Below are positions 55,748 through 64,000 of a stretch of DNA of 64,000 bases, in pieces. This DNA is from Halichoerus grypus (taxonomy: Eukaryota > Chordata > Mammalia > Carnivora > Phocidae). Location of the stretch: NCBI RefSeq assembly GCF_964656455.1, contig NC_135726.1, forward strand, positions 10,001-74,000. Direction: 5' to 3'. Each line of letters opens with the position of its first letter. The first letter of the stretch is position 1. The position numbers were made by a program, and so were the translations under genes. Under the pieces are notes generated by a model, which was not told the DNA's origin, made no database searches, and was given only the letters and a program-made list of their open reading frames with translations.

Positions 55748-58035
55748 TAAAAATAAAAAATTTCCAATGTAGCTATATTGCTTTTTTTCTTAACACGTAC
55801 TGCATTTTTTTTTTATTATGTTATATTAATCACCATACATTACATCATTAGTTTTTGAATATGTACTGCATTTGATAGCTTTGGAGCTGATGAGAATTAT
55901 GGAAATGGAAGAAGGCATATCCTGCTTTGGACAGAAGTGCAGGAGCAGACTGACGGGAGATGGATGAGGAGACAGTGGGCGGCGAAAGAGGTTCATAAAG
56001 GCAAACACCCAGACACAACTTGGAACAACACCCACCAGTCCCATCCCGACCCAGGACTAGGCCAAGGCCTTGCTCACCTGCTCCTTGCTCATGTCCTCCG
56101 GAGCAAGCCCATCAACAATCGGGGTACCTTTGGTTTTTCCTTTCTTCCCTTTCTTCTTGGGCGCCTTTGATTAAAGAAGAGATGATTGGGTAAGGAAGGA
56201 AGGCTCTGTCTAAAGACATCACCATCTGGCTGGCTCTGATTAACCCCCGGGGCACACTGGGACAGGAGAACCTATTCTGGTTCCTGTCTCCTATTGCTCA
56301 CTGTGTCATGCCCCACCTGGAGCACATCACCGTGCCCTAAGTCTTCCCACCCATAACCACGCACAAAGAAAAGCAAGGACAAATCTTCCTCTTCAGAAGA
56401 GAACATTTTCTCCCTCAGAAAGGAAGGGGGAGAACTCGTTCCAAATCCACTCCTTGGCATGTGGCAGAGACCTCCTGGATATGAATGCAAAATTTACTTG
56501 GCCAGGAAGAACCCCAACAGCACACTGTCAAATGTTACCGTGTTCACAATAATGCTTGTAACCACCATAGCAAAACCTGTAAGAAACTATTGGGTATGTG
56601 TAAGGAGAAATGGACCTACAGCAATGATCACGGGGGTAACATGAGGCTTCTTTTCTTCCAAATATAAAACTCCTTCCAAGAACCCTGGTCAAGAGCTGAA
56701 GCAGACAGCACTCACCATGGGTGCTCTGTAAATGGTTCACCACACAGGAATGGCTCCTAGTGTCACACCTGCTTCTAACAACTTTGACAAGATGAAAGAA
56801 CCTCCCACCCCCGCTCACTTCCCAAGGGCCACTCAAGCAGGTACTGAATTTCCAAATCCCCACCTTCTGCCTTCACTTCTCCCAACTCTGTGACCCATGC
56901 TTCTGTGTGTGCATGCAACCCCATGTTTCTGTAACGTTTCTGTGTATGCATCTAAATGTCTCTTATTAATGTTTCTATATGGGTATGTCTATGTCTACGT
57001 GTCTGTTAACATTTTTATGATTACAAAAAAATTTTTACATGGATATCTTAGAGAACATAGAAAAGCAAAAAGAAAACAGGAAAATCCCCCATATTCGGAC
57101 AAGCTAGTGATAAACTTTATTTTGGTGGCCTTTTCCAGTTGATTCTAAAAGACCCATGCACTGAAATCTTCACTCCTAACGTACTGTCATCTTTCTAATC
57201 CCTCTACTCCAAGAAGTCCACCCCAAGAGAAGGTCCCACGGGTTCATAACTACTTGGCAACTCACAGCCAAATGCAGGGGCTTGGCATAGCTCCTGGAGA
57301 GGGGTCCTCCCCACTAGCTCATACCCCTCCTGCTGCATCTGCCTGGAAAATGAGCTACTGAAAACTCCTCTATCAGAGTGGTGGGGCAGCTGAGGGCCCT
57401 GATAGTGAGACAGGGAGGAAGAACTGGCGAGGCAGAGAGCTCCCACCCTGCTCATCTCGATACAGGCCTGACTCCTCCAAGGCTCTCCAAGGAAAGAGCA
57501 GCTCCTGTACCCTGAGGCTCTGTCCAGGACGCCTCGGGGTAGACGGACCTCTAGCCACTCTGGTACGCCCCAGGCTCTTCATCCCAGAGACTGGAGGTCC
57601 TAGGGTATCGCCTGCCCCCGACTGTGCTCCAGGCCCCTAACCCTAGGTCCCAAGGATCTGGAGGACTGAGACTTCCTTCCAGATAGGAAATCCTTCTGAC
57701 CCAGGTTGTCTTCTGGAAAGCGTGCACACCAGACCCTGGATTTTTTTTGGGGGGGGGGGGCGCGTTTATGCGCACCCCTGTGAGCACCGGATCCTGGAGA
57801 GCCCAGATCGCTCAGCTCCAAGAGGGTGCGGGATCCGTAGCACCCAGTGCTCTCCCCACGAAGACGCCACGAGAGCACCAAGGCCTTAATGCCAGGAACC
57901 CAGAACTCCAGGCCTCCCCATTCTGGGGTCTCAGCGTGCACAGGTCCCGGGGACCCAGGCCTCCCCGTCCAGTCGTCTCTCTGCGCGCAGGGCCGGCTAA
58001 CCAAGGAGCCCCAGGTCCCCGCGCCTCCTCACCAT
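41249..58035 (-). CDS. GAS8: GAS8/DRC4: nexin-dynein regulatory complex subunit 4
   Basis: A coiled-coil axonemal protein of the nexin-dynein regulatory complex. It binds microtubules and coordinates dynein in motile cilia and sperm flagella; human loss causes primary ciliary dyskinesia. Exons, in transcript order: 58033-58035 (ATG only), 56078-56164, 54277-54474, 51373-51579, 49642-49696, 48829-49034, 48131-48298, 47408-47494, 45756-45965, 42990-43055, 41249-41398. They give 478 aa, the human length, all in phase. The N-terminus is basic (PKKKGKKGK), then glutamate/lysine-rich coiled coil runs through most of the protein (about 30-430), ending in a non-coiled tail ([12 protein letters not shown]). 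Oddities: the start codon is the last three bases of exon 1, and a 2.5-kb minisatellite fills intron 3. The promoter carries an X-box, fitting regulation by RFX ciliary factors. No clear polyadenylation signal was seen. Confidence 0.97.
41520..41700. repeat. MIR-like relic in GAS8 intron 10
   Basis: 'aagatggggaaactgaggc' and nearby flank motifs. The rest of this intron (41.7-42.98 kb) shows nothing further that I recognise. Confidence 0.6.
44104..44323 (-). repeat. Diverged CAN-SINE in GAS8 intron 9
   Basis: 'tttttttttaagatttattt' to 'tgagccactcaggcacccc', read in reverse of the SINE sense. Confidence 0.9.
44469..44690 (+). repeat. CAN-SINE with (CA)n tail
   Basis: GGGGCGCCTGGGTGGCTCAG to AAATAAAATCTTAAAA, continuing into (CA)n to about 44690. 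Confidence 0.94.
46605..46825 (+). repeat. CAN-SINE with partly duplicated head
   Basis: The 5' end reads GGGGCGCCTGCGTGGGCGCC then TGGTGGCTCAG, as if the first dozen bases had been duplicated. The tail is (AAAT)n. Confidence 0.93.
47594..47659 (+). repeat. Truncated CAN-SINE head
   Basis: 'aagggcgcctggtgactctt' and 'catgagttcgagccctacac' remain. The tail has been replaced by the purine repeat that follows. Confidence 0.75.
47660..47887 (+). repeat. (GGAA)n/(GGGA)n purine microsatellite
   Basis: About 225 bases of GGGA, GGAA and GGAGG units in GAS8 intron 8, nearly all purine on the plus strand. Long open frames rich in Pro/Ser/Leu on the minus strand come from this repeat. Confidence 0.95.
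51592..54120 (+). repeat. 2.5-kb minisatellite in GAS8 intron 3
   Basis: Dozens of copies of 'cacgtgcgggctcccctgca' plus variable (CA)-rich filler such as 'cactcacacacacctgca' fill the segment, with unit lengths of roughly 35-60 bases. The variants GCAGG/GCGGG and ACGTG/ACATG form local higher-order blocks. The plus strand lacks TAA, TAG and TGA, so all three frames stay open for over 2 kb. Its edge lies within about 15 bases of the GAS8 exon 4 acceptor. Confidence 0.96.
54796..54993 (+). repeat. CAN-SINE (sense), diverged
   Basis: 'ggggcacgtgggtggcctga' to (CT)n and 'aaataaataaataaatctta'. It is the first of four SINEs in a row in GAS8 intron 2. Confidence 0.88.
55004..55200 (+). repeat. 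CAN-SINE (sense)
   Basis: 'ggggcacctgggtggctcag' to AAATAAAATCTTTAAAA; second of the four. Confidence 0.94.
55241..55447 (+). repeat. CAN-SINE (sense)
   Basis: 'agatgcctgggtgactcagt' to 'aaataaaatcttttaaaa'; third of the four. AAATTAAAAAT occurs on both sides. Confidence 0.93.
55519..55756 (+). repeat. CAN-SINE (sense)
   Basis: Fourth of the four, with a long (AAAT)n tail, flanked by AAAAAATTTCCAATGTAG on both sides. Confidence 0.95.
55808..55860 (-). mobile_element. LINE-1 3' UTR fragment
   Basis: 'attatgttatattaatcacc' and 'cattagtttttg' are the reverse of a carnivore LINE-1 3' end; only about 50 bases remain. Confidence 0.65.
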
Positions 58036-58270
58036 GGCTCTGGTGGTCGAGACCAGCCGCGGCCTGCAGACAGCTGGCTCCCGCCCCGCCGAGGCTGCGC
58101 CGTCTCCCGGCAACCGATGGGCGGTCCCGCGCGAAGTCTCGGAGATCCTCGCGAGACTCAGCCGGCCGCGACAGCCCCTCGCAACAGCCCAGGCGAGCTC
58201 CTAGCAACGCGCACTGGGCGGAACCCGGGGTTGCAGAGTCGGGTAGATTTTTCCGGCAGCCCCGTATCAA
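57930..58270 (-). promoter_or_regulatory. GAS8: CpG-rich GAS8 promoter
   Basis: CG-dense sequence surrounds the GAS8 first exon and extends about 230 bases upstream of the start codon. It has no obvious TATA box, as usual for CpG promoters. Confidence 0.75.
58102..58114 (-). promoter_or_regulatory. GAS8: X-box (RFX site) in GAS8 promoter
   Basis: The minus strand reads GTTGCC-G-GGAGAC, matching RYYNYY-N1-RRNRAC at every fixed position, about 65 bases upstream of the start codon. RFX factors drive many ciliary genes through this motif. Confidence 0.65.
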
Positions 58271-58329
58271 CCACGCGCTTCATCTCCCCGAAATTCCTAA
58301 ACGCATTTCGTTGCGGGATTTTGCGTGTG

Positions 58330-60160
58330 TCCGCGACTAGAACTTAAGCTCCATGAAGGGGGGAGGAACTGTTTTCTCTTACGTCCCGCGCCTACAACAG
58401 TACATAGCAGGTGCTCGGTAAAGATGCTTTCGGTGAAGGACGGAGACAGGGAGCAAAGAAGGATCGGCCACCCAAGGCTCCCAGAAGGTATCCAAACGAG
58501 ATTCAAGTCTGGGCTGAGATTATGCCCACGGGCCACACCCCACCCTGCCCGCCTTTGAAGATTGCTCCCACCTGCTGTCCGAGTGGGGTTGGAAGATGGC
58601 TGGGTTTCTGCAAACCGTCAGAACAAAACGAAAATAGGAGAGAAAAATATTTTCCAGCTAGCTCTGAAGTGTCTCCTTCTCAAACATAGACTGCTCTTCC
58701 TGAGGAGGCCTCCTCTGTGGCCCCTGTCCTTACGGACAAGGACATTGAGGACAAACGAGAAGCGTCTGTCAGAAGTTTCCAGACAGGCACTGCAGAAAAA
58801 AAGAGAGTTTTGAGGTTCCCTTCCTAACCTTTTGCTCTGAAAACCGCTAGTCATTATATGATTTCGAAAGTGAATTTCACCCTATTACCTATGTGCATCA
58901 CTCTGTCACCCAGAAAGCTGAGAGTGCCTATCTTTACACAGTATTTGTCCTCTTTTTTTCTACACCCTCTACATTGGCATCTTCCTAACTAGTGGTTTTG
59001 CAGCAGGTCATGTTTTCCCATCTGCTTGCGGATGGAGAAGATTCCAGAATCTTCTCCCCCTGGAGAGTTGCACTGAGGACAGAGTGTGAGTACAGAAGAA
59101 GGGCTTAGGTGAGCTTGGATCGGCCAGTCCCACCCAAGGAGGAAGATGCCTCGCTCGTTGGGCTTGCTTAGGCCCCAGCTCACACACAGAGGTAGGGATC
59201 TGAGAGCCACAGTGATGACCCTAAGGGGCTTCTGATTGCCCACCCAAGCCCCGGCTGCTTTGGAGTGGGGCTTGCACAGAGCCATGATTTACTTATAGCC
59301 GGCCCGGAGGCCTTTGTGAAGTCTGGTCATGTCACTGTGCCTGGACAGCCAAGAGCCTGCGCCTCTGAGCCAGACACCACTGGCCTGATCGGGGCCTCCT
59401 CCCGCAATGCCAGGGCCTCCCAGAGGAGGGTTGGCAGGCAAGACACTGCAGCTGGGTGACACAGAGGGGTAATTATTGTTATTTAACACTGCCCAATATG
59501 CTAGGTGCCTCATGCTGATTGGCTTTTTTGCTTTAGAAGTCTGGGATCTCTGAATTAAATAAATGCATTAACATTAATTCCTTTCAGCAAAAAGGGCAAA
59601 AGAATAAGAGGGTTAGCTAAGGATAACCGGACAGGGAATTCATTTGTCAAAACCAACAGAGTCGCCTAGTTTATCGGTACGGATTGCAGAGATGAACAGT
59701 TCAAGGGAGCCCTGGCCAGCAACTCCCTGGGCTCCTGACAGGGCCCACGGTGACCTGTGCTTTTCATATTGTATTTGAGTTCAGATTCTTAGAAAAGAGC
59801 CTTTTCTTCACATGTGTGGCTCAAGATACTTTTATTCAGCATCAAGCTGTGCAGCTCTGAAGCCCAGATAAATGGCATCTGAGTTTCCAGCAAAATCACA
59901 GAGGAAATGCTGATACATACAGACCCACTGATGTTGTCTCATGTCTGGCTCTTCCTAATGCCTGCTTCCTCGGTGGTCAGGTAAACCGCCCCAGGCCACA
60001 AAATCAACTCGATAGATGCCTGGATGTTAGGATAATAGAGTCCTTAAGAAGACTGAACTCTCTTTATTTACTTATTTTTGGGCTCTCTTTTAGAGATCGA
60101 TAGTTAAGTATTTACAAATGAAATTATATAGCGCGTAGGATTTGTTTCAAAACAATCTAG
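58330..60160. other. Intergenic, no recognised gene
   Basis: Unique sequence between the divergent GAS8 and DBNDD1 promoters. Open frames are short, and I recognise no protein, RNA gene or young repeat. Confidence 0.5.
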
Positions 60161-60162
60161 CA

Positions 60163-60297
60163 GGGGTGCCTGGGTGGCTCAGTTGGTTAGGTGTCCGACT
60201 CGATCTCAGCTCAGGTCTTGATCTCAGGGTCATGAGTTCAAGCCCCCTGTTAGACTCCACACTGGGCATGGAGCCTACTCAAAACAAAACAAAAACA
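60163..60297 (+). repeat. Short CAN-SINE (sense)
   Basis: 'ggggtgcctgggtggctcag' to 'ctactcaaaacaaaac', flanked by AAAACAATCTAGCAG / AAAACAATCCAGCAG. Confidence 0.92.
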
Positions 60298-60439
60298 ATC
60301 CAGCAGAGGAGGGAGGTGATTGATAGTAGGGAGGAAACAAGATCAGCCATGAGTTGGTAACTGTTGAATCTCGGTGATGGGATAATGGGTACATGCAGGT
60401 TAATCATGCTATTCTCTCTCCTTTTATTTGAAAATGTTC

Positions 60440-60645
60440 TTTTTTTTTTTTTTTTAAAGATTTTATTTATTTATTTGAGAGAGAGAGAGAACGAGAGACA
60501 GAGAGCATGAGAGGGAGGAGGGTCAGAGGGAGAAGCAGACTCCCCGCCAAGCAGGGAGCCCGATGCGGGACTCGATCCCGGGACTCCAGGATCATGACCT
60601 GAGCCGAAGGCAGTCGCCTAACCAACTGAGCCACCCAGGCGCCCT
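60440..60645 (-). repeat. CAN-SINE (antisense)
   Basis: The oligo-T head and GAGCCACCCAGGCGCCC end are flanked by TTGAAAATGT on both sides. Confidence 0.95.
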
Positions 60646-60679
60646 TGAAAATGTCCTTAATGAAAAGTTAAAAATAAAT

Positions 60680-60800
60680 AAACACTGGCCTCTGGAATCA
60701 GATCACTTGCTGCTTACCAGCTGGGATGCCTTTGACAAGACCCCCTCTGTATCCACCTGTTCATCTCTCAAATGGGGATAATTATTAAACAATTGCTCTT
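60680..60800 (+). repeat. MIR-like relic
   Basis: 'ctctggaatcagatcacttg' and 'catctctcaaatggggataa' are MIR motifs. From 60800 to 61450 there is probably another ancient repeat ('aaaaagtagtggtttaatac') whose family I cannot name. Confidence 0.6.
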
Positions 60801-61794
60801 ACAGTTACTATGACTACATAACAGGTCACCCCCAAAAAGTAGTGGTTTAATACAGTGGCAATATCTCTCTTGCTCATGAATTTACAACTCAGCCAGGACT
60901 CGGTGGGACAGGACACCTCAGCTCCACAGACCACCCCCAGAGGGGTGGCTCAAAGGTGGAGTCTCATGTCTGCCCATTGGCCGAGAGACTTGAGTCTGGC
61001 CTAATGGCTATTGCCGGCCAGAACACACACAGGTGGCCTCTCAAGTGGCTTGGGCTTCCTCACGCAAGGTGGCCAGATTCCAGGGGGGCCTCCTGAGCTG
61101 AATCCCCTTATGACCCAACTTCAGAAGTCACATGGCATCATTTCTGCCACACTCTATTGGCCAGAGCCATCACAAGCCTCGCCCAGGTTCAACAGAAGGA
61201 GTATCGGTGGGGGAGTGTCTTGATGGGAGTGGAAGGTTCTGGAAGTGGAATCAGAAATACTGATCTGACCATTTTGAGAACTACAATCTGCCACCCCAGC
61301 TGACTCTGAACAGCCAGTGCCCATCCACTGCCCCAGCTTCCTAGGGCAGACTGGCTTGCTTATGTCCCCACCACCCACCCTATAATTCAGTTTCTTCCTT
61401 GAGAGAACATTCTCTCCCCCTTTTGGGGTCGCAAGGAGGCCATGGCTCACAACAAGGGCCAGTTCTAGTGGGTCATGAAATCATTTTAGAAGGTTGCAGA
61501 CTGCAGTTTTTGTTTTCATTTGTTTTGTAAACTAAAGAAAAATGGGAACTATTAGCGAGCCTCGCTGACTGACAATCTTGAAGGCTGTGGGTTCTGTATG
61601 ACTGGAGTTGGACGGGGTAATGAGTGCCTTGGTTGGCTGAAGCTATGTGGACCACCTGCCTTTGAGATGGTGCCTTTCCTGCAAACACCAAGTTCATACC
61701 CACCTCCCTCCTCTGTGGGCCTTTTCCACTCCCAGCCAGGAACAAACTCTTTCTCCCTGATGCTTTTCTTTGGTTTAGTTTGTTTTTATAAAAG

Positions 61795-61970
61795 TGCAGC
61801 CTTTGGTCTTGGATTCAGACCCTTTGGCTTCCAGTGCCTGGCTGTGTAACCTTGGTCAGCTTACCTACCCTCTCTGTACTCAGTTTCTTCACCTGGAAAA
61901 CCAGGACACCGTCTTCTTAGGATCTCTGGGGGAATGACTGAGATACTGTGCACAAAGAGCTTGGCACAGG
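61795..61970 (+). repeat. MIR
   Basis: 'ggctgtgtaaccttggtcag', 'ctctgtactcagtttcttca' and 'cacaaagagcttggcacagg' occur in order. Confidence 0.75.
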
Positions 61971-62692
61971 GTCGCGTTCCAGGGACTTACGTGTCGTTCT
62001 CAGCGCGCCCAGACCCCTGCCTTCCCTCCCGGGGCCCTCTCTCTGCCCGCTCGCATCTCCCTACCTCCCATCTCCCACCCACGCCCCCATCCGGCCTCGC
62101 CATTAAACTCTCGCCCAGCCCCACCCGCAGTGTTCTTCACAGTATTCATCACAATCTGCAATTCTTTGCTTTGGGGCCAAGGGTTTGGGCGCCGCCTTTG
62201 CTTCTCCTCTGTGCCTCCTCTCCATTGGCCCGCGAGGCGCCGGCACGTAGCCGGCACCCCATAAATATCTGGGGGTGAACAAATGGACGAAAGTTGGCAC
62301 GGCTGCAGGAGAAGTGAGCGCGCTGGGGGCGCAGAGGGCGCAAGGGCCGGGCCGCGGATGGGAGGCCGCCGCCGGTTGCGGGTGGGTCCGCAGCCCCGGA
62401 GGTCGGTGGGAGAGGTGGTCCGCAGAGCCTGGGCCGGCAGGGGGCGCGCGCGGGGCGGGGCGGGGCCGCACCTGTGCTGCGGGGCTCCGGGGGGAGGATG
62501 CTAGGGGGAACCCGGGCCCCGGAGCAGCTGCGCGCCCCGCCCCGCGGGCTCCTCCCTGCCGCCGCGGCCCCCCGGCTGCTGCCCCGATGCGCTGCGCCGC
62601 GAGCTGGGGCCGAGTCGCCGCCGCAGCTGCAGGGGCGCCCGGGCTGGGTGACGCCGCCGCCGCCCGCGCCCCTCCCAGACCCCGCCGGCCGC

Positions 62693-62723
62693 ATGGAGCC
62701 CCCGGAGGGCGCCGGCCCGGGAG
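62693..62723 (+). CDS. DBNDD1: DBNDD1 first coding exon (gene continues beyond window)
   Basis: DBNDD1 is a small dysbindin-domain protein of poorly known function. ATG at 62693 opens MEPPEGAGPG, identical to the human N-terminus as I recall it, followed by one base of the next codon and a strong donor (GTGAGT at 62724). The dysbindin-homology region lies in later exons outside the window. The position next to GAS8, transcribed away from it, matches human 16q24.3 and supports the call. The exon is short, so the identification rests on ten residues, the donor and the synteny. Confidence 0.85.
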
Positions 62724-64000
62724 GTGAGTGCGGCCCCAAGTCCCCAGGAGTCCCCGAGCTGCGCCTTCCCCCGCAGCCAGCCGCAGCCCCTTCCCCCCTG
62801 GCCCACTCATCGGCCGCTCCCGGGGGCCGCACAAGACCCACCGGTAGCTCCGAGTTGAGCCTGGCCGGAGCCGGAGGAAGCCTGGCCTGCCGCCGGGGGA
62901 GCTAGGCCGGGGGCTCCTCCCGGGAACGGCCCCCGCTTTAGGCGGGGGGCGCACACATCGCGTCCCCGCCCCCTTGTCCTCTGCGCTTTCAGTCGCCTGG
63001 CGCGCTCCTGGGTGGTTGGCCCAGAGTTTCGTGCTGAACCCCAAACCAGCAGAGCCGGGGTCCGGGGGGTCTGGGCATGGGGCGTGTCTGGGCCGCAGTT
63101 CGGGGTACAGCTCCGCGAGGCGTGGGGGTCGGCGCTGCCCTTCTGGGCCGCGTATCTGCTTTGTTCGCCGGGGGCTAGGGCAGGGAGGCCGGCGCTGGGA
63201 TCCTGCAGGGCACCGCGCAGGGATAGGGCCGGGGGGGGGGGGGGGGAGGGGGGGGGAAGGGGGGCGTTGCACCCGGCATGGCCTGCCGGGGTGGGGGGGG
63301 GGCCTGCCCCACGCTTGCAGGGCTTTTCGGCCAGGGCGAGGCCCAGGGGCGCTCACATCTGGGAGGGCAGGTATGCACGGAAGGAGGCCTCCTCGAAGCC
63401 CCTGTCTGCTCTCGGCGACTCTGACGTCTGAGATTCTACCTAGGTCTCCCCTCTTTGGAGTCTGGCTCGGTCAGGGCGGCAGCTGGTGACGGGAGGCAAA
63501 CTCTAGGAACCCCCACCTCAAGAGTCCTTTTCAGGAAAAGTGTTCGGCGCCATGAGCGCCTCCACCGGCCTGGCTAGGCCCCAGACGCATCATGGGTTTC
63601 CTGGAGGTCCCATCCCAGGGAGCCACTCTTGACCACACAGGGACTTGAGGAGGGACCCCAGCCACATCAGCAACCTCATCTGGAGCCCAAAGGGATGGCC
63701 CCCAGGGGGGTGTCCTGAAGCCACGGGCCCACCCACTGCTGTGTCTGCAGTCTGAGTTGGGCAGGTGCAGCCCAGACAGCTGTCTGAGGGCCTTTGTCAC
63801 CCACCCGGCAAACACCACCGGACACACCCAGAGCTGGTGGGTGTGGGTTTTCTTTGTTTTGTCCCTTGTTTAAGGGATCCAGCTTTTTCTTGCCACTAAC
63901 AGTCCCAGGACCCCAGGACTTCCCAGAGGCAGCTATGTGGGGACGTGATGGGAAAGGTTTGGAGGGCAAGGGCTGGAGAGCACAGAGCTGTGAGAGATGT
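62724..64000 (+). other. DBNDD1: DBNDD1 intron 1 (partial)
   Basis: It is GC-rich at first, with a nearly pure G tract at 63231-63264, and less so after 63400. No further DBNDD1 exon was recognised before the window ends. Confidence 0.7.
63231..63264 (+). repeat. Poly-G tract
   Basis: About 34 bases of almost uninterrupted G (two short A interruptions). It is a strong candidate for G-quadruplex formation and for sequencing-length error. Confidence 0.9.

Larger units (their letters stand above)
62200..63360 (+). promoter_or_regulatory. DBNDD1: CpG island, DBNDD1 promoter
   Basis: CG-dense sequence covers the upstream flank, first exon and start of intron 1 of DBNDD1. Open frames of up to about 400 codons on the minus strand are products of the base composition. 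Confidence 0.8.

Noticed and set aside
62103..63356. 417-codon minus-strand frame opposite DBNDD1
   Set aside because: It lies in a CpG island where stop codons are rare. Its composition (Pro, Ala, Gly, Arg) reflects GC content and it shows no recognisable domain.

Overview
This is mammalian nuclear DNA from a caniform carnivore. The evidence is about 27 tRNA-derived carnivore SINEs (CAN-SINEs, head GCGCCTGGGTGGCTCAG, internal CTTCGGCTCAGGTCATGAT, tail AAATAAATAAATAAAATCTTT), carnivore-type LINE-1 3' ends, MIR relics and intron-rich genes. The SINE subtype looks arctoid (bear, seal or mustelid) rather than dog-type or cat-type. That is inference from memory of the families, and the species is not determined.

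Gene order is PRDM9 (+), an E-cadherin-like gene fragment (+), URAH (+), GAS8/DRC4 (-), first exon of DBNDD1 (+). It corresponds to the human 16q24.3 block PRDM7-URAHP-GAS8-DBNDD1. All exon boundaries were read by hand, with GT/AG sites and phases checked; PRDM9 sums to 815 codons, URAH to 118 and GAS8 to 478.

Layout. 1-4.6 kb: flank with MIR, two LTR-like relics, SINEs and a U6 pseudogene. 4.6-5.65 kb: CCAAT/GC-rich promoter-like segment followed by a degenerate tandem repeat. 6.1-22.6 kb: PRDM9, whose intron 4 has been swollen by nested LINE-1 copies. 22.6-27 kb: intergenic, with MIR and SINEs. 27-36.4 kb: cadherin-like exons matching CDH1 exons 4-12, with no 5' or transmembrane/cytoplasmic exons visible. 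37.9-38.7 kb: CpG island, then URAH to 40.8 kb. 41.2-58.0 kb: GAS8 on the minus strand, tail to tail with URAH, with a 2.5-kb minisatellite in intron 3 and a ciliary X-box at its promoter. 58.3-62.2 kb: intergenic. 62.2-64 kb: CpG island and first coding exon of DBNDD1.

The genes do not form one pathway. PRDM9 specifies meiotic recombination hotspots, URAH works in urate breakdown, GAS8 is part of the ciliary nexin-dynein regulatory complex, and DBNDD1 is a dysbindin-domain protein. The most interesting content is an apparently intact PRDM9 (a gene known to be lost in dogs) whose finger array carries a visible deletion scar at its 3' end, and the decaying cadherin paralogue beside it.
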